Shown in pieces: positions 14,201 to 28,100 of a stretch of 64,000 nt of DNA. The position numbers and the translations under genes were made by a program. This DNA comes from Mesocentrotus franciscanus (Eukaryota; Echinodermata; Echinoidea; Camarodonta; Strongylocentrotidae). Positions within the stretch are counted from its first letter, which is position 1, and the number at the start of each line of letters is the position of its first letter. Location: NCBI GenBank assembly GCA_037976565.1, contig CP137674.1, positions 31,961,047 through 32,025,046 on the forward strand, in the 5' to 3' direction. The notes below the pieces were generated by a model. It made no database searches. It was not told the origin of the DNA and saw nothing but the letters and a program-made list of their open reading frames with translations.

Positions 14201-17200
14201 TCTTTAAATCGTTTATTTGGTTAAATTTCATTTGAATTCTCTCTGTTAAAAATAACAAACCCTGATAATGCACTTGTGTAATAAAGCCAATGTCCTTTCT
14301 TTACATTGTCCAGTGATACAAATCGAGTGATAAAAATGGTGATAGTTTTTTTCTTCCTTTTCCTCTTTGCTACTATGTTAGGTGCTATAACTATGTAGAA
14401 CTTGAAAGTCTCTCAATAGACCCATTTACATTGCAAACAAACCAATTTGAAAAACCATCGTTATTTGAACTACCACTTAGACTACTGTAATAAACCCATA
14501 AAAACCATTGGTGTTTGCTTATTCTGTTTTGTGTGTGTGAGTTGTACACATGCACCACTCATTGCTGCCCTGCATGCGTTAGCACAGGAGAGTCACGTGA
14601 CCCCAAAACCAGTGTTTTTAGCCCAAGCATTTACACTGCAAAAACTGGTGGAGTTTTGGCCGGTGTTAAAAAAAAACTCACTCCAGAGATGGGTTATTCG
14701 ATTTGGGTTTTTTGTCGTGTTTATAGGTACATGTAGTAGCCTAGCAACTTCTGATGAAACATCGTAATGTGAGAAAGACCTACGTTTTTTGCTTGCAGTG
14801 TAAACGCAGCTTCTATCAGTGGGTGAGAGGGTGTAGTTTACTTTGATACTCCTCTTCTTGAAACATTCCTTTGAAACGGAAATGGATTTGTTTACCTCTA
14901 GGTGATGAATAGTGTTTATGGTTGTAGTGACAGCAAATTCTGGTCTTCTATATCGGTCACCCCATCAGTTTTCCGGTTTACCAAAGATAATATCACATGG
15001 CCAGACTAAAGGAAATTTATACAAATCTCATATACAGAAACATTGTTTAAAGAATCATGGCATGACAGAGGAGCATACAGACTAGAAAACAACATCACAT
15101 AAACAAACTAAGTTTGACGAGGTCAGGTGACATGACAGCCGGCCAATCATTAGTGCACACTCGCGATAAGTCCTGCTTAACTATACGATTTTAGTACAAT
15201 AGACATTCAGAATAGAGTGGGACCTTGATTTCTTATTGAGTTTTCGTTCGAAAACGATGCTCAAACGGGCGTTTCGCTATATGACATTTCATTATGCCGC
15301 ATTTCTTTATACGACTATCAGACTAGGAAAATCGAATAACTTGACTATATGATGAATGTCGGTCGTCTGAACACAGGGTCAGTGTCTACACACTCTGCAG
15401 TATGAACTAGCGGCTTCTGGAGACAATGTATATAAAAGTGGAACCTATTAATATATCATATTCATGAAAACTGGCCTACTGTACACCATTTGAGGCAGTT
15501 CCCATATCACCCCTCTCTCTCCTGTTGCTAGGTAAAAGTAAGGTATATAGCTATCTACTACTTGATTAAGAACCCACAATGCTTTTTCATTGTGAAACTC
15601 AAAAGAATTTTGTCCATGTGTATAGTCAGTTCATATCTTCAGTAGATACCACATGTGTTGTGAGAGTCAGAAGGCTGTACAGTCATAATCCCTGTACAAT
15701 TATTTGAGCTAATCACCATCTAGCTTTCAGTAGACGATGTGGAAATACGGCTTCAGTATCCAAAATTGTTTTTTGAAACCATAATCCCGACCGAGGTCAG
15801 CTATTTTAGGAAGCTTTTGCATGAAGGTTTCATAGCTGACCATTGCAGATATTGGTGACTTAGTTGGGTTGGTTGGTTTCATATCATCTGTTCAGAGCCA
15901 GAAGGACGCTATCTTTGTAAAGGTATATGAGTTAATGCCCTTCTGGCTCCAAACAAACGATAGGAAATTTTGATGATGATATGGATATGAGAGTTATACT
16001 TGCTCCCCCCATAATAGGATGAGAGAAGAAAAACAGGCTTGTAATGCAAACTTCTTTTTTTGAACCATAATCCTGAGGTCAGCAAGTGAACTAATGAATA
16101 TTTCTCCATCATCAAAGCTAAGGATTTGACCTTTGTTAATTAGAAAGCCATGGGTGGATTTTGTCTCAAATAAACCCTGACCGGATTGATATTTCTTATG
16201 AAGCATCTTTCTGTTTACCAACCATAAAGTATAGATCAAACTTCTTATTAAGAATAAAAAGGTGACTACCGGTACCTGATCCAAGGCGACAGGCTTGATG
16301 CATATACCTTTTGTGTCTTAGGGTCATGATAGTTATTAATTTTCCATCTGTTTGTGCAATATTAAAAAGCTTGAAATATTGCAATGGAGCCTTTATTTTA
16401 ATGTACATTAAGAGAAGATACAGGGAAGAGTATTAGCGCTGTGGCATATATAAAAATAGCTTTTAGCCACTAAAAGTGCTTTGGAATAGGAAACCACATG
16501 GTTATCATTTTCTCAGGTTTTAAGGACACTATCAATTCTTATTTTAAAAATGTAATGCAATGTAGTGTCTAACAGAGAGGAAAAAACGATAGCAAGGACC
16601 AATTACCATTTTCCTGAGAAATCACTTGTAGACATATTCTTAAATGAGTCTAAAAACTTTCCAATTGAGTTATTTTGGCATACATGTACAAACTTTGTTG
16701 GGAATTTTTTTTTCTTCTTCCTTACATTTAAGATAATATTCTCTTGAACATTTTCTTTATACTAAGATGAATATCAAAATAGAGTTTTAGAGAATTAGAG
16801 AGTGGCCAAGTGAAGATCAAAAAACAGCGGCAAAAGTTTCATCTGCTAGGTCGCTACATTATCTAACCAGAAAGAAATTGATTCCAGATTTGCTGGTTGA
16901 GAGATGAAAGGACATTCCATTGATAGGTATTTTGTAGACATAGTCTCCTTCTTGCTCCAAACAATGGGGACCTATTTATGGTTGAAAAACACAAACACCT
17001 GCTTCCAAAGTGACTGACTTAATTTCATTTCCACCATCTTCAAGTTTGCCCCATCGCCACGGAAACCCGTGAGAATAGGCCCATGTCAATTCTCTACACA
17101 GGAGGTTAATGATGCATAGAGGATGAGCCATGTTACTGCACTTTCATCCTCGATCCTGACCTACAAAGAGAAACACTTGCCCCATTCAGACTACCTTAAT

Positions 17201-20200
17201 TCATCATATCGCTAAACGAGAATCACAGAGCTATACGTCAAGTAGTTATCCATTTCCCGTCTGAACATCATGTAATGAAACGTCATACAGTGAAATACAC
17301 GTTTGAGCATTGTTTTAAACGAAAAACTAAAAAAAGAATCAGGTTCCTGCTGAACGTCGTATCGTATGAAAATTTATAAGTGGGCAGGGCTTATCATGAG
17401 CATGCATTGATGATTGGCCAGCTGAAATGTTAACTAACCTCTTCAAAACTAGTTCGTTTAGATGTTTTTTATTACATTATTGTCATCCAGTCTGCACACC
17501 CCTTTCGCTATACCATGATCTTTATATTTCTTTAGTCTGAACGTGCTAGTAGTTGGTGTCAAGGTATTCCAAACAGATTTTTCACGGGTTAACAGGATAA
17601 AGTGTGAGCTCTACAGGAGATTAGATGTTGACACATTATTTTCTGCCTTCCACTACATTGATTACATTACAGGTCAGAGGAACATTAGAATGCTTGATTT
17701 AACTGGCCTTGATAAAATGAAAATGTTTCATGGCAGGTGTATCATACTTTTATCCATTGATTTGCTATCCCTCTTTGACTACCGTAATCATTACTTGTCC
17801 AAATCATCACTTTTTATTGGGGATGTATGATGGCAGAGATTTATTGTATCAATATGTCATCTGTACAAAGAGTTAATGCCCTTCTGGCTCCAACTAGAGA
17901 ATATATGAAATAAATGTGTGGCTATGAAAGTCAGCTTTGGGTGATTTGCTGCCTAATGAACACTACTAACCTCAACTGTGCCATTAGATAGATATATCAT
18001 TTCGAACAGTCATCAAAGAAATGGGGATATTAAAAACAGCAATAATTATTCTCATTTCTCTGGAATGCATCAATAATTTTTTCCCCCAGTCATTTGCTGG
18101 TCATGAGTTTAGATAAAGTGTTTAGCCATCAAACAGATTTTTGAGATATGTGATTTAAGCTAGCATGTAGGAATGAATTTTTTGGGGAAAAAATAGACAT
18201 ACATCATGCCAAAGCCCTTTTAGGCTAATTTATGTGCGCGGTAGAAGGATATTAACTTTAGCTAATCGTTATGTGGGTGGCAGAAGGGTGTTCAGCAAGG
18301 AAACTTTTTCAATATGTCAGTGCAGAGAAAATTTCCCTGCCAATGTGCCCTTGTGCTAGGCATACAATGTAATACAAATTCAAGAAAATGAGCTTCATTT
18401 GTGAACTTTTGTACCTAATGTTCTTATTTTATCACTAGTCATACCTCCTATATTTAAGTCATATTAGTTACATGATAGAATTATTATCATTCAAAATTAA
18501 ATCTACTCGCTTCTGCTACAGTACATCAGCATAGCATCATCACATTGGCTTATGATAGGCAGAGAACTTTATACTCGGTGAAACTCCGCCAAATTGGGTT
18601 AGTCTGAAAAATCAATATTGTTAGTGAGAATTTACCAGCTTGTCATCGCCTCAGCTCTATTACAAGAATGCCATTTTGGAAGCAAATTCAATGATCACGT
18701 TAGTTCAGGAAAATGATGAAGATGATGAGCTAGAGAGAGAGGGAGAGAGAGAAAGACGGAGATAGTGATTGAGACGTAGAGTGAGATGGATAGAGAGAGA
18801 AATTTAAAATGAGAATATAGGGAGAAAGTAAGACAGGTAAAGCAAGAAAAGGGGGTTTGAAGGACTACGTTGGGAGATGATTTCTGTAGAGTGGAGTTGT
18901 TATGAAGTGTTTCAAAGAATAATTTAAAAGAATATGTTCAAAATGTTGAATATTGTCTAAAGAGAGAATAAAATCATGAATTAGGTATAAGAAAGTAAGG
19001 ATAAATAATGGTGCTTTAATCAAGATATAAAAGAAGAAGAGAAGAACAAATCAATAATGCCAATGAGAAATGATAGATAAAATGATAGTAAGGAATGGAG
19101 GTTAAAAGAGAAATGTATTTGCTATCTTAACCTGTTACAAATGTGTTCTAATATTCAAGAATGGAACAGTAATTACAGTATGCATGTGATATGTCTTGAA
19201 TCACTGGATTGAGATGGTATTATGGAAGGGTAGGAATGAACAAAAGCAATGATTGTAAAAATTGAAACTAGTTGGGAGAGAAAGAGACAGAAAGTTTATG
19301 GGTTACAGAGAGATAGTATAAGAAACAGAGAGGGAGAGTAACATTGCAGTAAAAAAAAAGTGGGGGAAAAAGAGAAAGAGAGATGGAGAGACAGTGGATG
19401 AGAGTAAGAGTCGGAGATGGAATGGAAGAGAGCAGTTGAGTGATGGAAGATTATTTCCATAATTATAAGGTCTAGTAACCAACATGTGTTTGTAATGGTC
19501 ACCTGAGGTTAAGCATGTCTGCAGGCTAGTATCTTTATACCATCGTAAATTTGGCCTAAATCAGAGCATTTCTCTTTCCTTAGACGTCAGTTCAGAGACA
19601 GAATATGTCAAATATTCAGATAGAACCTGTCTGTTTGTAGTCAGAAAGACATTACCTTATATACATGTAGTTCAGCACAGAAATATCACCCTTCTGACTC
19701 TGAACAGGACAGGTCGTAAGTTGGTTCAGATGGTATAATTGAAATCTTTCTTAACCCATTCGATACTATATGTTTTTTATACAATACTCGTCTCTTTGGG
19801 TACTCAGAGATGCCAACTGTTCCGTTTTTTTGCTATGAATACGGCAGTACGTTTTTTGTATGTTTTGTTACGTTTTTTTTTTTTTAAATAAATTTTTATC
19901 AACATTTTTCTTAATTTCCGATTATGGGCTTTGTGTTGTATATGTATTATGCACCTATGTCTTCAAACGATGCACGCAGTACGGTGATACAGGGCCCAAA
20001 CTATGCTCGTTGCAAACAACCCATGTGTACTACATGCACGTCGCGCTCCGATCTAGGTATGTATACGTTTTACCACCGATTGGGCGATATGTTAGGGTTT
20101 TTTCAAAAATACTGTTTTTGGTAAAAAAATACTGTTTTTTCCTTTTAATTATACTTTTTTTTGTTGATGAAGGTTGGCATCTCTGGGTATTTAGTATTTA

Positions 20201-23200
20201 GTGTATACATAAGGGCAGAATCCAAGGGGTTAAAGATTGAGGTTTGTAGCATTTGCAGTGTTCATGATGATATACACTTAAAGAACAGTGGACTTGTTTT
20301 CAATAATAAGAAGTGAAATAACACATTTAATGATTAATCACAGAAATTTGATTTTATTTGTTCATTCTTCTGATTATCAAATTGAATTATGATACAAAAG
20401 AATTCCTAACAAACTGTCATTTTGAGGGGTATGGAGAGGTAAATCCTAATTGAATAAACTGGCAAATTGTCAATTTAGAAGCAAAATCCTTTCCACCGCA
20501 GGACTTAATACCACAAGGGTTTGCAGAAAAGAGATGGGTATTTTTAGTTTCATTGCAATGGTTATTATGTGCACAACTAGGTCACTAATCCTACAGCTCA
20601 AAGTGAGCATGGTTGAAATTGGTGCAATGAAATTGATGCAAATCTATCTTTCTCTCTGATTTTAACTACCAATGCTTGAGAAAGGAAATGTCTTACTTTC
20701 CTTTGTGAAGCATCTTTTCATTTTGAATTATGCATTAATCTATTCTTATAATGATGGGAATTGACAACATTGCCATTGTTTTGAATCCCCCCTGCTTCAG
20801 TTTTGGCAAATAGAATATGCAAAAGAAAAGTGCCTTTTAGAATTAAAAATTGTTATCCCTTTTGTAATATTCTGACATGTGTTTGGTACATGTATGTTGG
20901 ATTTCTTGCTCCAAATTTAATTTTGGACCAATTTTGCACATGCCATTAAAAAATTTTATGAGGCGACAGATATTGAAATTCATGTATCCCATATCCATCA
21001 TTGGCACCTCCATGTGAAATAGAATAAAGTGGTTTGGTAAAAGCCAAAGCTCGATCCTTGGGGACAAATTTACATGTACCCACCAACCATTGCACTAAAT
21101 CTGAAAGGTTAATATAGTTCAACACATCCTGTATGCGCAGCAAAAGGACACACAATGGATACATGAACAAGGGAAGGACATTTTGTAAAAATGAATATTC
21201 CAAATTTTGTGAAAGTCCCCCCCCCCACTAAATCCACATAATAATAATAATAATAATAATAAAAACGGTGCTTATAAAGCGCATTCCACCGAAGTCTCTT
21301 AAGCACTATAACACATGACACATTTCAGTCTTTACATCGTCTAAATGAGAAAAGCGATAGCTTATTACTTGAGCAAATGAAATTAAAAAGTTTAGACATT
21401 TGATGGAAAATTGTATTTGCACCCTTTTGCCGGGCATATGACAATCCACCTTCTCCAGGTATTGCATAGAAGAAAAGAGATGGTGCCCTGACGGTCATAC
21501 ATTCCAAGATGGAGGTCTCATTTATGAAATGAAATGAAACAATTCAGTCTTAACACCATCTAAGTGAGAGCTTATATTGCATGAGCAATTAAAAATTTTT
21601 AAAAAAATTAGAAGAAAAATGGTATTTACACCCTTTTGCCGGGCACATGACAATCCACATTCTCCAGGTATTGCAAAAGGAATAAAAGAGACGGTGCCCT
21701 GACAGTCATACATTCCAAGATGGAGGCCTCATTTATGAAATGAAATGAAATATGATACCTGGCTATCATGTGTGCACTCCAGGGGAATATTAACCCATTA
21801 AATCAGAAAGGTACTAATGAGATGGTAACCTTTTAAAATGCCCTATACTCTATGAACATGATCCCAATTTTCTCACTGGCGCTGGCTTATGGCATGCAGC
21901 ATGCAAGTGTGACAAGAAATCATTCTGAGTGTTGTATTTATTCATTGATCTCAAATTACTGTGAATGATTTCATTGATGTGGATCGGAATTTGCTTTTTA
22001 CATATTGGTCACGTAGAGGTACTCAACTTGTGGGGGGACTATTTTAGCTCTCTATATACTAGATACGGAATCATTTAGATGTACTGAACCTCCATCATCA
22101 TTTAAAGGGACTTGGTAACATTGTTCAGATGAGAGAAAGTGATCCAAAGGTAGTGACTTCAATGCTAGATGTACAATTAAAGATAATCTGAAAATTTGAG
22201 TGAAAACAGACCATTATTAATGATACAAATTGGGAAAAACTGATCTGATCTGATCGATTCCTTAATTCTCCCAACTATATTATTACAATTTAATTACATT
22301 TTAGGTGAATGTAAATCGTCACAAAGCAATAAATTGGCTCTATATACCATTCCAGACATTTAAGTGTTGTAAGATTTTTAATAGCCCGTTTTATGTCTTT
22401 TTTCATGGAAAAACGGTTGGGAAAATTCAAAAATAGTTGGGAGAATTTACTGTTAATCACTGTTAGAGGGTGTTGACCAGTGACGCCTTTAAAAAAAACC
22501 CATAGATATCTTTGTGGTTTGAGAATTTTTTCAGGAATTTTTGCATGTCAGAGGGTTAGTACAGTAGAAGGAATATAATAAGTAACATTTTATACCAAAA
22601 TTATGCATTTTTTTCATCAACCTTCAACAATGTTACCGAGTCACTTTAAGAGGCCTTTGACTTCATCAACCTTAGTTTAAAATGTACTGAACCGCCATCA
22701 TCATTTAAGAGGCCTTTTGCATCATCAATGTTACTTCAAGTGTTAGGTTTAATTCTGCTGGGAATTTGTGAGCCAAACATGGACTTTGAAGCATTGTGGA
22801 GTACTGCATCCAATATGCTTGAGAAATGTATTAAATATGCATGACTGCTGAGTCATGTTTTACAATGCTTTTTCTTTCATACAATCTTTCTCAATGTTGT
22901 AGCCTGAGTAGACTGTTTCATAATCTGTTACACAGGGTGAATGTGAATATAGCAGTTGGCTTTAGTAATCTTTGACAGATAAGGATTAATCCTTTAAATG
23001 CTTTAGGGGGTTAAACCTCGATCCAAGCTTGAAAGTAAAAATAATGCGGTATAAAAATGCCTGTTCTTTTTTTGTGAAATGCAAATCAGGTTTATGATTA
23101 TGATGGTTGATACAAAGAAATATTTTGCAGAGAACTAACCATTTACAAAAAGAAGGAGGATTAAAACTCACTCCATGGAATCCTATGTATGATACTTGTT

Positions 23201-24645
23201 TCTAAACTTGATGACACTGTAAGGGTTAATAACACTCCAAAATGGATATCAGGGGTGCAGAAAAGCCCCTCTTAAATTGTGATTCACCCCCTTTGGATCT
23301 CAATTGCTCTTATATTACCTGACTAAGCAGGGTATCTAAAGAGCAAGAAGTCAGCAGAATATCTATTGTTTATGGCAAATAGGGACAGTGATGATTTATG
23401 ATGTTTGATATTTCTAGATCACTTAGCCCCTTGTTTGTATACAATGAAAGCAGTGATTTATAGCTCGGTACATGAAAGGGTACAATGTACCTCCTTAATG
23501 GCCATTCCCATCCCCTTCAATTCAGACTCTAGATAACTCCTTCCATTCCCCAAATCCTCGTATTTCAATTGCTAATCTGACATTGTCTGATACTCTTCAT
23601 TTATCCGTCCTCTTCTACTTAACTTCAGGAGACCTTCTACAAAAGAGAAGTCACTTGTGGTTATAGGTGAAAAATCTATATGTCACAAGTTCATAGTATC
23701 TATTTTCATGCACCCAGGCCAATGGCATTTTTGAAAGTTTGTTTGAAGATGTCGTGAGCCACTTTTGGCTGTGTGTATTCGTGTAGCTTGAAAAACAATC
23801 ATATAAATAACTGTAACTATAACCCCAAGGGATATATGAAAAATAGAACTGTCACATATAAATTATGGCGATGCACTAGATGCGAGGCCAAAGATATGTA
23901 AGGCAAATATTGTTAAAAAACGTTACACATGGGATTTATCCTCATCAAACATATTCAAACTTTTCTGAAAGCAGATTTACAATGATTATAGATCGGTGAT
24001 CAAGAACAGTTGGATGATGCATTTCAAACAAAGTGGCGCTAAGTGCTGCCTTTGCAAACATGTTCAGGGAAAGGTGTATAAAGAGTGTTTTTATCAATAT
24101 TCTTGCCTAAAAGTGCACAAGCATTAATAAAGGGGATATCATGAAATTTTTTTCATTTTCTCCTTCTGTGTGTGTTATGGACTGCATGGAACGTCTGTAA
24201 TCCTACCTTGCCATGGGTAGTCCATTACGTTCATCCCCACTCACAGATCAATATTAAAACCCAGATTATTTAGTTCATCCCTCCTTCCATCAACTTCTCA
24301 CTTAACATGCTCTCTATCTCTATATGCCGACCTTTCCTAGTCTTGGAGCTCAATCTCGTATTCGCCACCACAGTAGAAAGGGAAGCTTTTTGCATTAGGA
24401 TCAGGGAATGATGGTGGGATGCAAAAAGATGTTGAGTAGTGTCTCAAATTGTGACGTTTCTACCTGATGCTTTTAGAGTGCTTGTGACTAAATTGTGGAT
24501 GTCTTACAGTAATTTAACAATGAGATAGATTTAGAAAGAAAGAAAGAGAGAGAGAGGAGCAATTAAGGAGTTGGAAAGAATGAGAGAAAGATGAAGAGAA
24601 GAAGAGGAGATAGAGAGGTAGAGCGAAAGAAAAGGTATGTCCGTA

Positions 24646-24691
<46 letters not shown>

Positions 24692-25104
24692 GAGAGAGAG
24701 AGAGAGGAGAGAAGCAGAAAGAAGAAGGAAGATTTAGAAATATAGAAAATCAAAAATAAATGCAATCAACATGAATGAAAATTGTAACGATGTGCGATTT
24801 AAAAAAAAAGTTGATATTAGTCAACACTTGTGAATGGATATTTAGGGCTCAATATTCCTAATTTCTCACTGCCTATCTCAATGTCCTTGTGGCAATGATG
24901 CATTCTTTCTGCAGTGAGCTCAAACAACTTCCAAAAATCAAATACTGAAATGGTCTTTCTAAAAAGACTAGGCATCATCCACACCAGATCATCTGTCTAC
25001 CACAGGAGGCCAATTTAGAGAGAAAGCACGTATCCGCCGACGAGGAAGAGATGATAATTGAAAAACAAACTTTGGCGTTATTTGTCCACGTAATGTAGAG
25101 GGAT

Positions 25105-25143
<39 letters not shown>

Positions 25144-28100
25144 TCTGGCACAGAATAGGATACGTTTATAGACGATATGTTTACATGTTTGCCATATCAT
25201 TCTCGTTCCCTCTTGTGCAATTAATTTACTTACAGGAGAAATATAATTGCTTTTTATGTAGCATTTACTGAATCATATTGATTTCTTTCTTCTCTACTGT
25301 ATAGAAAGAATCAGAGAGAACAGTATTCCTGTATGTGTGTGTGTTGGAGGAGGGAAGCAGATGGGTGTTGATGCCAGAGTTCATATTCTGATAACTTATT
25401 TCATCTTTGTTTTAGAGAGGGATATTTACTAAAAGAAATCTTAACCTTAAGCTCTCTGTTGGTCAATGGACTGTGCCATGGTGGCAACTTTAATAAGTGT
25501 TAGACAGCAACTTAAAGCTAATCTTGAGCTCAGGTATGGGAATCGTATGTTGAGAGAACATGGCTATAATTCATTCTGGATTGTTTATCCTGCAGTAGAT
25601 TGATTGTTTGAACCAGTAAAATTAAAACAAACTCACAAAAACTTGCTGGAAATCATCTTCAATAAAAACCACAACTCTCATTCACCTGTGTCTGGCCTTC
25701 TTACCTTGATTTCCTTATCTTTCTATGCTCATTACTCAGCCATTATACTTATTCTACCAAAATCATTTGGCACATGTCATTTATTTGTAATCTTGAACAT
25801 TCAGTGTAAGTTTTGTTGGATTCTGTAAGAATTTATTTCTATCATTACCAGAACTCAAGCTTATCTTTAATTGGTAGACATGTACGCAAACACCAGCAAA
25901 ATTTGCAATTTACAGTTTGTTATGACAATAAAATCACTAAAGGGCAATGAAGTCTGAGGCATTTGGCTATTTGGGGTTCCATACATTATCAAGTGGAGTT
26001 CTGAACATAAATAGACATGTCATTTCACTTATATTTTGTCTGATCTCAACTCTAGTAGGGCTATATAAACCTCATACAATAATCAGATGTACTAGTTACT
26101 TAGATGTGGTCAGTATTACGTATATGGCACAGGATAGCTTGGACTATATCTACGATAAAGATAAAATAATTTTCAAAATGCCACCCTAGGTAACTAATCC
26201 CATTTCCAAAGAAAATATAATGCTGCTATTTAATGCATTTGAAAAGTCCAAATGACTATATCACTAAATTGAAAAACATTTTATGTGCAATTCCAATGTC
26301 CATCTTTTTTATGGTTCAGAGGAGGAGATCACATTTATTATGGCATCCACATTCTGAATAGATCTGGTCAAATTGCCAATGCTATCAAGCTGATAATGAA
26401 ATTTGAAGAAGCATTTTTGTTTTCTCATTTCTTCCTCATTTATTACGATGACGATGGGAGGGTCTAGCAAATTTGATTGCCACAAACTAAACACAAAAAT
26501 GAATTTCATCAAGGGAGTGATTACTTTTCGTCTGTGAGGTAATTCCTATCAATTTACTGGCTTTGAAGGCAGATGAAGCCAAAGTAATAAGGACCTGTAT
26601 TATTAGCTTCCTTTGCTCGCATACGTTGCCTTTCTAGATGTCATCGAACTATAGCTTTTGCCTTTTAAAACATCAAATAATGTATGTCATGTATAAGTAA
26701 ATGAGATTGAGCTTAAAATGTAGCAGTAGCACTGTATGCAACTTCCCTGAAATATTAAGGGGGTATAATATTAGGAAAATAATGTTTAAAAAAAAATTAA
26801 TATAAATATGAATTTATGGTATTGTAAGGTTTGTTATGACTTAGTCAAATGTGTGTGACTGCACATTCATAATTGTCTGCTTTTACACGTATTAGGTTTT
26901 GGTCAATTGTTCAAATATCTTGAGTAATGAGGAAGAAAAACATTTAAAGTTTGAAAATGGTTATTTATATGAATTAAACCTTCAAGCATATAGATCCTTA
27001 TTCACAATTAGTGTGGTAAAGTGGCTGAGGAAAAAATTGCTGTGGCTAAATTAAATAATACATCAATTGGCTGTGTATTAGTACTAGATGAACGTAAGCT
27101 TTTTATTGGCATTAAATCTTTGCAATTTTAACCACCCGAGTACTTTGACATCTTACTCAGATTGAGTTAGGACTCGTTATCTTCGTAGGCCACTAAGTAA
27201 AGATGACAGATTAATTTTTTCGTAAAACAGTTAGAAACCACATTTATAAAGTCACTGACATTCATGTAGGGAGTCGAACGATGTTATTCCCTGTCAAAAT
27301 ATTCTGTATTTAGGGTTAATCATAATTTCTATCGCTACATACATGTACATTATGTGTTTAGATACTAATGGGAATGACATTTTGGGCCTATGTTCCAAGA
27401 GGTCTATCTACTGCACTTTTCAGAACAGATCATTAATAGTCCATCTTGGTGTCACACTTTACTATCATACTTTCTTCATCTCGATCTCCCTGTACAGCTG
27501 TGAACATCCGCTTCCCTCGTTTCTATGGCACCTCATACCTCTCGATACCGGTACCAACCTCCAAGCTCTACCAGTCCTTCTACATCACCATCTCCTTCAA
27601 GCCAGAGTCTATCAATGGGAGGCTATTGTTTGCTAGTCAGGAAGAGGATGGTCAAGGGGATTACATGGCTGTCGGTCTGGTCGATGGAAAGGTGGTCTTC
27701 AGGTAGGTTCAGTATATTAACCTATTTATTTCCTTCTAAAGGACTGTTGTTAAAAGTTGTTAAAATGGATAATCTGTTACAGCTAAACCTTGAAAACCGC
27801 TCAAGGGAGACATGAAAAGTGGTCTTAGTAAGCAGGTAGTCTTTATATGGTTGTATGACATATGTTCCTGAGACGATTGCTTTATTTACAGTGTCATATA
27901 TTTCCATTAATATTAATTCCTAACTGTATTACTGAACCAGCACTATGCCTATTCCTAACACTAACCCTAACCTAAGTTAAAACCCAATTGCAACCCTCAC
28001 CGTAATCTTATAGCTGTCACGATATAAGACCCAAAGCGATTTTTGCTGGAGTAAATGTTAGCAACTTTTTTGTTCATTTAGCAGGCCTTGCAGTGAGAAA

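Larger units (their letters stand above)
5220..27497. other. EGFLAM 22-kb intron
   Basis: No exon is supported. It contains the repeats listed at 12.3, 14.4, 15.2-17.4, 19.6-20.2, 21.3-21.75, 22.1-22.65 and 24.6 kb. The frame at 11314-11781 is a GA-rich artefact. The remaining stretches show nothing I can name. Confidence 0.7.
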
